The translations under genes and the position numbers were made by a program. Of a DNA stretch of 64,000 bases, positions 43,256-51,587 are shown one piece after another. Source of the stretch: Verrucomicrobiaceae bacterium (lineage in GTDB: Bacteria > Verrucomicrobiota > Verrucomicrobiia > Verrucomicrobiales > Verrucomicrobiaceae); NCBI GenBank assembly GCA_016795485.1, contig JAEUHM010000046.1, positions 222,467-286,466 of the forward strand, given 5' to 3'. The notes under the pieces are model-generated. The model saw nothing but the letters and a program-made list of their open reading frames with translations. It did not search any database and was not told the origin of the DNA. The stretch's first letter is position 1. Every line of letters starts with the position of its first letter.

Positions 43256-44960
43256 GCCGAGCCGCGTCCTGGCTGAAAAACGCCTCCATTCTCCCGCGCA
43301 AGTCCGTGTAAAACGCCTGCACCATATCTTCAAGCATGGCGATCTTCTCAGTCGCACGTTCGCCCATACTTTCGGAGGCAATGCGCTCCCGCTCGATCCG
43401 CACCTTCTCTTCAAACGCTTTCTCCAATCCAAGTAGGTGCTCCAAAAACTCCTTGGCAGCGCGTGAACGATCTACACCCTCAATGAGAGCAGCCTCCAGT
43501 GGCTTGTTTCTGGTCAAATGCAAAAACGGACCGCTGGTGAGCCCGTCCATGTAGCGATGGAAACTCTCCAGGAACGTCTTGCGTTCACGGTCAAACCTTA
43601 CCTCGTCCAAATCCAACAGCGTGTCATAGGGACCGGCTTTGGAGAAGAACTTCACGACAAGCGGAATCGTATCCACAAGCATGAACAGCAGGGTCAGAAT
43701 GACATAGGCCCAGTAAGCAAAGGTCCCACCCTCATTCCCTTTTTCAAACAGGCGATGGAGAGCAAGAGTCTGGGTGAGAATGTCCCGCCTAGCCTCATTA
43801 CGGATGTCGGTTACACGAGCCTCCTCATCCTGAGCAAGACGGTTGATCTCCTCATGCAACCCTTTCAACTGCTCCAACTGCGCGTCGATCTGCTTCTGCA
43901 ACGTGCCACGAATACCATTCTGTTGTTCCACAAACTGGTCCGCCTGTTGCTGCTGAACCTGAACACGAAGAGCATCCAAGCGAGCTTGTTCAGCTTTCTG
44001 CTTCAACGCTAGGTCGGCCTGCTTGGCGCGGAACTGCTCCGTGGTCAAGTTGGTGGTCACGTCAATCTCAGCAGCGAGGGCTTTCTTCTGATTGGTGAGG
44101 CTCTCCAACACTCCAGCGAGGCGTTTCGACTCAAGTCTCCGCCAAGCGAGTTGGTCGTCTTGAATACTCTTGGCTCTTGGCCCCAACCCAATGATTCCAC
44201 TGCGTTGTCCATTGACCTCCTTCTCAAACTCCGTCTGCCAGAAATTGAGTTCAGCCCCAAGTTTCTTATTTGCAGCATCTTGTTCGCCAATCTGCTTTTC
44301 CAGAGCTGCAAGCTGCTCTTTTTGAGCCGATGTAGCTTCAGCAATCAGCTTATCCAACTCAGCCTGTGCCTTCTTCTCGTCTTCCGTCATGGGCTGATCG
44401 CCTTTTTTCTCCGCACCTTCGAGGAACTTGGCAGAAAATGTCTCGTTCCAACGCTCGCGAGCAGCGGCGATCTCTTTCTCGACGACTGGCACACGCGCCT
44501 CCACCGCTTTGCGAGCTTCCAAGCCTTTGGCCCGCTCGGCATCAATTTCCTGCTGGCGATCTTCTTCCACCACCGAGTTGATAGTATCCCGGAACAAGAG
44601 CAAAGACATCGGGTGAGCGATCGTCATTCCCATCAGTGCGGCTACCACCATACGGAGAGCAAACTGAGCGAGTTTGCGCACGAACGACTGATAGGCCCGG
44701 TAAGTGGCTAGAAGTGCACGGTCTACGGTGAGAATGATGAATGACCAAACGAGAGACACCGGAGCAATCATTCTCCAGTCATCTGTTAGCGTGCTGATCG
44801 CATACGCCGCCGCGATCAATGCAAAACTAGAAGGAACGAGCACTGTGGCTCCGAATGCGACATACTTTCGTCGTTCCCAAGCGGGACAGGACTCAAGGGT
44901 GTGAGAGGAGGCTCCGGAAAGCCAGATGAAGACGCGCTCAAGTCGTTGCAGAATGCTCAT
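43239..44960 (-). CDS. DUF4407 coiled-coil membrane protein
   Basis: A 573-residue membrane protein. Seen: N-terminal membrane segments (about 30-140, including KYVAFGATVLVPSSFALIAA and APVSLVWSFIILTVDRALLA), a long coiled coil of about 180-400, then another membrane hairpin (WAYVILTLLFMLVDTIPLVV) and a cytoplasmic charged C-terminus. The DUF4407 family is common in Bacteroidetes and related bacteria; its function is unknown. The ATG at 44958-44960 begins MSILQRLERVFIWLSG, which fits the family; the frame is open upstream to 45095 but that extension overlaps the divergent sulfatase start. It overlaps the following glycosidase-like gene by 17 bp. Confidence 0.85.
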   Translation of the reverse strand: MSILQRLERVFIWLSGASSHTLESCPAWERRKYVAFGATVLVPSSFALIAAAYAISTLTDDWRMIAPVSLVWSFIILTVDRALLATYRAYQSFVRKLAQFALRMVVAALMGMTIAHPMSLLLFRDTINSVVEEDRQQEIDAERAKGLEARKAVEARVPVVEKEIAAARERWNETFSAKFLEGAEKKGDQPMTEDEKKAQAELDKLIAEATSAQKEQLAALEKQIGEQDAANKKLGAELNFWQTEFEKEVNGQRSGIIGLGPRAKSIQDDQLAWRRLESKRLAGVLESLTNQKKALAAEIDVTTNLTTEQFRAKQADLALKQKAEQARLDALRVQVQQQQADQFVEQQNGIRGTLQKQIDAQLEQLKGLHEEINRLAQDEEARVTDIRNEARRDILTQTLALHRLFEKGNEGGTFAYWAYVILTLLFMLVDTIPLVVKFFSKAGPYDTLLDLDEVRFDRERKTFLESFHRYMDGLTSGPFLHLTRNKPLEAALIEGVDRSRAAKEFLEHLLGLEKAFEEKVRIERERIASESMGERATEKIAMLEDMVQAFYTDLRGRMEAFFSQDAARRVASI

Positions 44961-45085
44961 GACGGCAGGGGTTGGGGGGAATGGGGCGATTGTGCGACCA
45001 AGCCATCGATTTGCAACGCCAATCAGAGAGATTTTGAGTGAATGATCGGGGCCGCCATCCATCTGCCCCAGACCCAGGAACATGA

Positions 45086-46588
45086 ATGCTCGCAAGTTCC
45101 TTCCTCCCCAATCGTTTTGCCGCGATGCTTCGATTTCTCCCGCTGTTCATGGCTTTCGGTGGTGCACTTGCCGCAAAGGCACCAAACGTTGTCGTTTTCC
45201 TTGTCGACGACCTCGGTCAGCGCGACATCGGCTGCTACGGCAGTAGCTTCTATGAGACGCCCAACGTGGATAGGTTGGCCAAGGAAGGGGTCAAATTTGA
45301 GTCCGGTTACTCATCCTGCCCGGTATGCTCTCCTACTCGTAGCAGCATGCTAACCGGGCGTTACCCAGTGGAAACAAAAGTCACTGATTACATAGGGGCC
45401 GCTAGCAAGCCGGAGCAATGGAATCGCAATACCGTGTTGCTTCCAGCGCCATACCAAACATTCCTCGATCCAGGGGAGAAAACGATAGCCGAGGTGCTCA
45501 AGGGGGTCGGCTATGCCACGATGTTCGCTGGCAAATGGCACCTCGGAGGCGAGGGTTACTTCCCTGAAGATCATGGCTTTGATATCAATATGGGCGGACT
45601 TGATCGTGGCGGTCCATATGGTGGGAAAGGCTACTTCTCTCCCTACGGAAACCCGAAACTCGCAGATGGACCTCCGGGGGAGCACCTGCCAGACCGACTG
45701 GCATCAGAAGTCTGCCAGTTCATTGCATCCAACGCAAAGAAGCCCTTTTTCGCCTACTTCTCCTTCTACTCGGTTCACACACCACTGATGGCAAGGCCAG
45801 ACCTCCAGAAGAAGTATGAGGAAAAACGAGCACGTTTGGGTCTGACTCCCAAGTTCGGCCGTGAAGAACCCCGTGAGGTCCGGCAAATCCAGGAACATGC
45901 GATTTATGCCGCCATGGTGGAAGCGATGGACCTCGCCGTCGGCAAAGTATTGGCCAAACTTGATGAACTAGATCTAACTCAAGACACGCTAGTGATCTTC
46001 ACATCAGACAATGGAGGCCTCTCCACTAGTGAAGGTTCCCCCACTTCCAACCTACCTCTGCGTGGAGGCAAAGGTTGGCTTTACGAAGGAGGAATCCGAG
46101 TGTCTTGGATTGCTAGGTGGCCAGGAAAGCTACCAGCGGGCAGCATCAACTCTTCCCCGATCTCTTCGGTTGATCTGCTGCCTACCGTCTTGGAAGCTTG
46201 CGACCTCACAAGTGCTCCCCATCTGAGTGGCAAAAGCTGGTTAAAGCTCGCTCAAGGGCAGCAGGACGAAGGTCGCCCTCTATTTTGGCACTACCCGCAT
46301 TACGGAAACCAAGGGGGAGCGCCAGGCAGCGCGGTGCGCTTGGATAAGTGGAAACTGATCCGATGGTACGAGAAGGAACGCACCGAGTTGTTCAACTTGG
46401 AAGCCGACATTGGTGAGACAACCAATCTTGCCAGCGAGCAACCCGATAAAGTGAATGAACTGAATGGCCTGCTCGATGCCTGGCTCAAGCAAACACATGC
46501 CCTGATGCCAACCTCAAACCCGGTTTATGATTCCGCGAAACCCGACGGACGAGCAGCAGGCGTCCGTAAGCCCAAAAAAGGGAAGTAA
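45086..46588 (+). CDS. Secreted sulfatase
   Basis: A 500-residue type I sulfatase, hydrolysing sulfate esters on polysaccharides, glycolipids or similar. Seen: a signal peptide (MLRFLPLFMAFGGALAAKA), the metal site FLVDDLGQRDIGCYGSSF, the formylglycine motif CSPTRSSMLTGRYP (the Cys is modified to formylglycine), GKWHLGGEGYFPEDHGFD, and SDNGGLS. The start is the ATG at 45086, with AGGA about 6 bp before it; a start at 45125 is also possible. It is convergent with the alpha/beta hydrolase gene, 7 bp apart. Confidence 0.92.
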   Translation: MLASSFLPNRFAAMLRFLPLFMAFGGALAAKAPNVVVFLVDDLGQRDIGCYGSSFYETPNVDRLAKEGVKFESGYSSCPVCSPTRSSMLTGRYPVETKVTDYIGAASKPEQWNRNTVLLPAPYQTFLDPGEKTIAEVLKGVGYATMFAGKWHLGGEGYFPEDHGFDINMGGLDRGGPYGGKGYFSPYGNPKLADGPPGEHLPDRLASEVCQFIASNAKKPFFAYFSFYSVHTPLMARPDLQKKYEEKRARLGLTPKFGREEPREVRQIQEHAIYAAMVEAMDLAVGKVLAKLDELDLTQDTLVIFTSDNGGLSTSEGSPTSNLPLRGGKGWLYEGGIRVSWIARWPGKLPAGSINSSPISSVDLLPTVLEACDLTSAPHLSGKSWLKLAQGQQDEGRPLFWHYPHYGNQGGAPGSAVRLDKWKLIRWYEKERTELFNLEADIGETTNLASEQPDKVNELNGLLDAWLKQTHALMPTSNPVYDSAKPDGRAAGVRKPKKGK

Positions 46589-46595
46589 CAGGGCC

Positions 46596-47636
46596 TTACT
46601 TGCCGATGACCCTAGCGATCACCTCATAGGCAGCAAATCGCTCGTTGTCGGGGAAGTCGTGCTCGCTGTCTGGATGGGCCACGAGTAGCCGATCCTCTGC
46701 ACCATGTAGAGCGTAAACCTTCTTTGCCGCAGCCATGATGCGATCGACACTGTCATGCCTGAAGTTGGCGTCACGCAGAGGAGCATTTACGTAGAAAGTC
46801 CTGGGTGCCAGGCAGCCCACAAGCTCATAGAAATCGAAGGGTATGTCCTGCGGGCTGTCCAAATAGGCCTTCAAGCTAGGCATGTAACGATCTTGTGTCC
46901 AACCAGTGATCTTCCCTCCATAGTAGTCGATATAGGAATCAAATCCGCAGCTGGATACGACGACTTTGATGCGGGGATCGAAAACAGCGGTGTAGATGGC
47001 ATTGTGTCCACCTAACGAGTGACCAATTGCACCGTATCCGCCATCTCGCTTCACGTAGCTGAGCGAGTCGAGATAATCGAGCCCGCAAATGTTGTCCCAA
47101 ATCGACTTCATCGTTCCGCTCTTGTAGCCAAGAGCTTTGAGATCAGGCTGGTAGTTTGCCAACTGCGTGTAGGCGGGTGCCAAGGTCACGTAGCCACGTT
47201 CAGCGAGTTCGGCTGCATATTGACGGTGAGGTTTGCCACCCAACCCGACTACAACCTTGTGTCCAATTTTTGCCTCCGTGGGATGCAAACAAAGCACGGC
47301 AGGCACTGGAGTTTCTTTCGTGGCCATCTTGGGCACGCATAGATAGGCGGGCACTCGATTTCCGACATCCGTTCCGTAACTGATGAGTCGCCGTTCGTAG
47401 CTACCCATGTCCGCGACTTCATCCACCCTGATATCCAGTGGCACTTTTTTGGTTGGGAGGGGACCAGCCACCTTCTGGAAGGCTTCAAGGGCTTCATTTC
47501 GCCTTGCCTCCCAATCCTTTACACTTGCGGCCATGCTCCCATCTGGCAGCAACAAGAGATTGTCACGAGGCAACCTTGGTTGGGCCGAAGCAACAGCACA
47601 GAGCATGAAAAAGGTGAAACCGAGATGGTGATTCAT
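46596..47636 (-). CDS. Exported alpha/beta hydrolase (acetyl-esterase-like)
   Basis: A 346-residue protein with a signal peptide (GFTFFMLCAVASAQP) and an alpha/beta-hydrolase fold. Seen: PVPAVLCLHPTEAKIGHK, the nucleophile elbow GAIGHSLGGHNAIY (Ser), GAEDRLLVAHP and SEHDFPD, the last supplying a likely His. It resembles acetyl-xylan-esterase or dienelactone-hydrolase-type families often linked to polysaccharide use. The substrate is unresolved. It is convergent with the sulfatase. Confidence 0.8.
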   Translation of the reverse strand: MNHHLGFTFFMLCAVASAQPRLPRDNLLLLPDGSMAASVKDWEARRNEALEAFQKVAGPLPTKKVPLDIRVDEVADMGSYERRLISYGTDVGNRVPAYLCVPKMATKETPVPAVLCLHPTEAKIGHKVVVGLGGKPHRQYAAELAERGYVTLAPAYTQLANYQPDLKALGYKSGTMKSIWDNICGLDYLDSLSYVKRDGGYGAIGHSLGGHNAIYTAVFDPRIKVVVSSCGFDSYIDYYGGKITGWTQDRYMPSLKAYLDSPQDIPFDFYELVGCLAPRTFYVNAPLRDANFRHDSVDRIMAAAKKVYALHGAEDRLLVAHPDSEHDFPDNERFAAYEVIARVIGK

Positions 47637-47723
47637 GATGCACCCATACGCTGATGATTTGCCAGACCATGCAATCGCCTTCTACCTTGCTCACTGCGTC
47701 AGGGCGGCTTTGTTCATTCTCCG

Positions 47724-48740
47724 TTGAATCCGACATCACAGCACGAGCTTATCCAGCATCTCGCCGACAAGGTAAAAACCTGCTCGCGCATCGCCGTGAC
47801 CGGAAATGGCACCAAGCCGGGCATGGTAGAATCCACAACAGGTGCAACGGTGCTGCAATTAAACGACTTGGCAGGGATTATCGAGTATGAGCCGTCGGAA
47901 TACACCATCACGGTGCTCGCCGGAACCAAGCTGAGTGACTTGATCCGCCAACTGGACTCCTGCGGCCAGTATCTGCCTTTCGACCCCTTGTTGGTCGATG
48001 CTGGCGCAACCGTAGGCGGCACGATTGGTGCAAACGCCTCGGGACCCGGGAGATTTCGTTACGGTGGTGTGCGCGATTTCATCATCGGTGTGCAGTTTAT
48101 TGACGGCAGGGGGCGTGTCGTGCGTGGTGGAGGCCAAGTCGTGAAGAACGCTGCTGGTTTTGATTTTCCAAAGCTTCTAGTGGGATCGGCTGGTCGCCTT
48201 GGCGTCATCACCGAGGTGACATTCAAGGTTTTCCCGAACCCAGAAGCCTCACTGACAGCATCTACAAACACCACTAGTTTGTTAGAGGCCCGCAAACTAG
48301 TCAGCCAACTTCGTGTCAAACCCTATGATCTGGACGCCATCGAAGTCGATCCAGACAGTCGTGTCATCATTCGTCTCGCGGGACATGCAGAAGCTCTGAG
48401 CTCTCGGCTGTCGAGAATACGCCAGGAAGTGCCGGGTTTCGACCAATGGGATTCCGAACAAGCTGTTCTCTTTTGGCAGAAGCTCAATCATCCGGCCCCA
48501 GATCCAAGCTTGCATCGCATCAGGATGCCGGTGAATGCCGAGACCCTTCCATTATTGCCGAAGATCCCCATTCACTTCAGCTCAGCCATGAGCGTGGCAT
48601 CTTTTCGCATTCCATCTGGCTCAAGCTTGGATCTGCCGCACACCAACTTTGATGGAGTGTCCGTTTGGCCGAAATCTGCGTTTCTCGACAGACTTAAGGC
48701 CGCCTTAGACCCAGAAAATAAGTTTGGTTCGCTCTTTTAA
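47724..48740 (+). CDS. glcE: Glycolate oxidase FAD-binding subunit GlcE-like
   Basis: A 338-residue FAD-binding oxidoreductase of the glycolate oxidase family. Seen: LQLNDLAGIIEYEPSEYTI, the FAD-binding GATVGGTIGANASGPGRFRY and GGVRDFIIGVQ, then GGGQVVKNAAGFDFPKLLVG, matching GlcE rather than GlcD. No in-frame ATG was found between the upstream TGA (47655) and the family start; the TTG at 47724 is the best start and is uncertain, with a CTG at 47694 an alternative. It is read together with glcF, 8 bp apart. GlcD is missing here, so the full enzyme needs a subunit from elsewhere. Confidence 0.85.
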   Translation: MNPTSQHELIQHLADKVKTCSRIAVTGNGTKPGMVESTTGATVLQLNDLAGIIEYEPSEYTITVLAGTKLSDLIRQLDSCGQYLPFDPLLVDAGATVGGTIGANASGPGRFRYGGVRDFIIGVQFIDGRGRVVRGGGQVVKNAAGFDFPKLLVGSAGRLGVITEVTFKVFPNPEASLTASTNTTSLLEARKLVSQLRVKPYDLDAIEVDPDSRVIIRLAGHAEALSSRLSRIRQEVPGFDQWDSEQAVLFWQKLNHPAPDPSLHRIRMPVNAETLPLLPKIPIHFSSAMSVASFRIPSGSSLDLPHTNFDGVSVWPKSAFLDRLKAALDPENKFGSLF

Positions 48741-48748
48741 CGCCGTCC

Positions 48749-50008
48749 ATGCAACACCGCATTCCCATAGATCAAATAGGACCCCGTGGAGAGGCGATGG
48801 CGGCGGCAGTGCAAGCCTGTGTGCACTGTGGGTTCTGTCTGCCCACGTGCCCAACATACAGAACGGACGGTCAGGAGATGGACTCACCCCGAGGTCGCAT
48901 CACTTTGATGAAGGAAGTGCTTCAGGGCGATCTCTCCCTTGAACAAGCTAAGCCTCACCTCGATGCATGTCTTGGGTGTCTGTCTTGCGAGACCGCCTGC
49001 CCTTCTGGAGTGCAGTATCGGGATCTGATCAGCCCATTCAGAGCATGGGCCAATGCGAAGAGCCCGAAGCCACGACTTCAGCGCCTCTGGCACCGGCTTT
49101 TGCTCGCCACCTTACCTTTTCCCAACCGCTTTGAGTTCGTCGCAAGGCTCGGCGCTCCGTTCAAGTGGCTTGCGCCTTTGCTGCCAAATAAGCTCGCTGC
49201 CCCCCTTGATCTTCTCCCGTCCTCGCTCCCGAAAACTGAAGTCCTTGATGAGAAATACAGTCCAACGGCACCACCCAGGGGACGCGTGGCATTGCTCGCA
49301 GGCTGTGCTCAGCAAATACTGGCTCCGGGGATCAATCTCGCTGCCATTCGACTGCTAAAGGCTGTCGGCTATGAAGTCAGCCTACCCCCAGAACAAGGAT
49401 GTTGTGGAGCGATGGCATGGCACCTCGGAGAAGATTCTTCAGCAGTCAAAATGGCGCGTCAAAATGTCGATGCTTTCAGCGCTCAAAGTTACGATGCGAT
49501 CATCACCACTGCGGCCGGGTGTGGCTCCGCAATGCACGAGTACCCGCTGATACTCGCTGGCACAGACCGCCATGAACAAGCCTTGGCATTGGTTGGTAAA
49601 ATGCAGGACGTCTGTCAGTTCCTTGCGGCCAAGAGCGATCTCACTTTCAACGCTACTGCCCAGCCGATGAATGTCACCGTGCAGGACGCATGTCATTTGC
49701 TTCACGGGCAGAAGGTTTCAAGGGAACTGCGTTCGCTTCTTCATCGCATTCCAGGTGTGACGATAGTTGAATCCGCCGAGGCCGATATGTGCTGCGGCTC
49801 GGCAGGCACCTACAACTTGGATCACCCACATCGCGCGGCATTAATCGGCCAGGAAAAGGCGCGTCATTTGACAAATGCGGGTGCACAATTGGTAGTGACA
49901 GGCAACATCGGCTGCCTAATGCAGTTGCGTGCTCATTTGCGGGATCGCCTCCCGGTGCTGCACATCGTTGAGTTTCTAGCACAGCATCTTTCCGACACCC
50001 ACAAATGA
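48749..50008 (+). CDS. glcF: Glycolate oxidase iron-sulfur subunit
   Basis: A 419-residue protein with two 4Fe-4S motifs (CVHCGFCLPTCPTY and CLGCLSCETACPSG) and two CCG-type cysteine-rich domains (EQGCCGAMAWHLGED and ADMCCGSAGTYN), in the usual GlcF order. It carries electrons from glycolate oxidation to the respiratory chain. Its end overlaps the next gene by 4 bp (ATGA), suggesting co-expression. Confidence 0.95.
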   Translation: MQHRIPIDQIGPRGEAMAAAVQACVHCGFCLPTCPTYRTDGQEMDSPRGRITLMKEVLQGDLSLEQAKPHLDACLGCLSCETACPSGVQYRDLISPFRAWANAKSPKPRLQRLWHRLLLATLPFPNRFEFVARLGAPFKWLAPLLPNKLAAPLDLLPSSLPKTEVLDEKYSPTAPPRGRVALLAGCAQQILAPGINLAAIRLLKAVGYEVSLPPEQGCCGAMAWHLGEDSSAVKMARQNVDAFSAQSYDAIITTAAGCGSAMHEYPLILAGTDRHEQALALVGKMQDVCQFLAAKSDLTFNATAQPMNVTVQDACHLLHGQKVSRELRSLLHRIPGVTIVESAEADMCCGSAGTYNLDHPHRAALIGQEKARHLTNAGAQLVVTGNIGCLMQLRAHLRDRLPVLHIVEFLAQHLSDTHK

Positions 50009-50442
50009 ACCGAACGCTCATCATTCTGGGATCACTCGTCGCCACGTGCGCATTCTCGCTCGTGGTGCGTGAGAACTACCCATTTTCGCACTACCCGATG
50101 TACAGCGATCCAAATCCAAACCGGTACTACTTTTGGCTAGCCACGCCGGACCAAAAGCCACTGCCAGTCCAGACATTGACGGGCAAAACAGCCGCGCAAC
50201 TTGGCAAAATACTACGCTCGGTCACTGACAAACGCGTGAAGGCTCTCAACGTGAGGCATCGCGACCAGTTGCCTGAGGCGGAGCGTGCTGCAGCCGCCGC
50301 AGAAATCCTCGCGTTTCTCAGGCAAGAAGCGACAACTCTGAAGCAAACACTCCCGCCGAAGCTTGCCATTATGCGCACAGACATCGCTTATGTTGACGGC
50401 TCAACACGAGAAACACCTTCGATTTGGTATGTGGAAAATTGA
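50005..50442 (+). CDS. Hypothetical membrane-anchored protein, 145 aa
   Basis: The N-terminus (TLIILGSLVATCAFSLVV) is a signal or anchor. The next part has FSHYPMYSDPNPNRYYFWL, a motif I have seen beside HTTM-like membrane proteins. An Ala/Glu-rich helix follows. It overlaps glcF by 4 bp and the next gene by 14 bp, so it is part of one operon. Function unknown; it may be a soluble or periplasmic partner of the next protein. Confidence 0.8.
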   Translation: MNRTLIILGSLVATCAFSLVVRENYPFSHYPMYSDPNPNRYYFWLATPDQKPLPVQTLTGKTAAQLGKILRSVTDKRVKALNVRHRDQLPEAERAAAAAEILAFLRQEATTLKQTLPPKLAIMRTDIAYVDGSTRETPSIWYVEN

Positions 50443-51574
50443 CTTCATCAAAAAGCTATTCCCATGGCCTGTCGTCAGCTCGCTAGAGGCGTGGCTGCTG
50501 CGGGTGCTTTTCGCTTACGCCCTCATCCATTTTTTGCCCCCTGTGATGGTCCAAACCACCCAGCCATCTCCTGTCGGCTTGGCACATTGGTTTGACTTCA
50601 CTTGGATGGCGTCACCAGACTCGTATGCCACGTTCAAGCAGTTGTTCATGGTCTTTGCGTTTGCGTACGCATGCGGATACTGCCTGCCAGTCACACTCCC
50701 AGTGCTGACGGTGTTGCACGCAATGCCATACACCCTGATGAACTCCCAGGGTCACCCACATCACGGCTACCAAATCCTAACATTGTCGCTTTTGGCAATG
50801 GCTATTGCCGCGATTGCCACCTCAACACGCCGCAAACCTTCGGCCGCAGACGCTCTGGCCATCGTCGGAGTGTTCGCGGCCGCTCGAATGTTCACGTGGT
50901 GGCTGCAGAGTAGCATGATGAGTTCGCTGGCCGCGTGGATGGCCGCCCATCTGGACGGGACAAATGCCATGCGGGTCATGACTCTGGCCGGTTTGGTTTC
51001 TTTTACCCTCCTCGCCATTATGCTGAAGCAGTTCATGAGTCGGGGAAGATCTCTAATCGCAGAACCAGACGAGAAAACGAATGGCTGGCAGTTGCTCGCG
51101 GGTCAAACTGCCATTGCAGCGGCCTACCTCACATCCGTCGTGTCAAAACTTTGGAACTCTGACGGAAAGTGGTTTGCCAACTCCCACAATGTGGCCATCG
51201 ACTTCGTCAAAACAACGCGCCAGTCGTATTACTCAAAGCTTGATCCAGCACTCCAGTTCGATCCGCCCGGCGTGCGTATGCTACTTGAAAATGAGTGGCT
51301 CGCCCGCGCATTCTTTAGCTCTGGGGTCGTCCTCGAAACCGTTCTGCTGATTGCGATCGGAACCCGCAAGCTAGCTTTCGTTTTCGGAGTCATGCTACTG
51401 GCCATGCACCGGACCATCATGGAACTGATGACGCTTACCTTTCACACCAACGAGTCAGCAGTCGCCCTGTTCTATATTAACGTTCCATTTCTGATCGTAG
51501 TGGCTGGTCAAAAGCTCGGTCTGACGACTTCAAACAAGCTAGAATCTCACGCCGCCAATCTCAATCAGGCGTGA
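50429..51574 (+). CDS. Polytopic membrane protein, HTTM-like, 381 aa
   Basis: Several hydrophobic segments are seen, such as LLRVLFAYALIHFLPP, VFAFAYACGYCLPVTLPVL, LTLAGLVSFTLLAIML, TAIAAAYLTSVVSKLW, VLETVLLIAIGTRKLAFVF and LFYINVPFLIVVAG. The arrangement, with conserved WFANSHN and TLMNSQGH stretches, looks related to HTTM-type proteins, but I could not confirm it. The ATG at 50429 overlaps the previous gene's end by 14 bp. Function unknown. Confidence 0.75.
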   Translation: MWKIDFIKKLFPWPVVSSLEAWLLRVLFAYALIHFLPPVMVQTTQPSPVGLAHWFDFTWMASPDSYATFKQLFMVFAFAYACGYCLPVTLPVLTVLHAMPYTLMNSQGHPHHGYQILTLSLLAMAIAAIATSTRRKPSAADALAIVGVFAAARMFTWWLQSSMMSSLAAWMAAHLDGTNAMRVMTLAGLVSFTLLAIMLKQFMSRGRSLIAEPDEKTNGWQLLAGQTAIAAAYLTSVVSKLWNSDGKWFANSHNVAIDFVKTTRQSYYSKLDPALQFDPPGVRMLLENEWLARAFFSSGVVLETVLLIAIGTRKLAFVFGVMLLAMHRTIMELMTLTFHTNESAVALFYINVPFLIVVAGQKLGLTTSNKLESHAANLNQA

Positions 51575-51587
51575 CTCGCTCCGTTGG

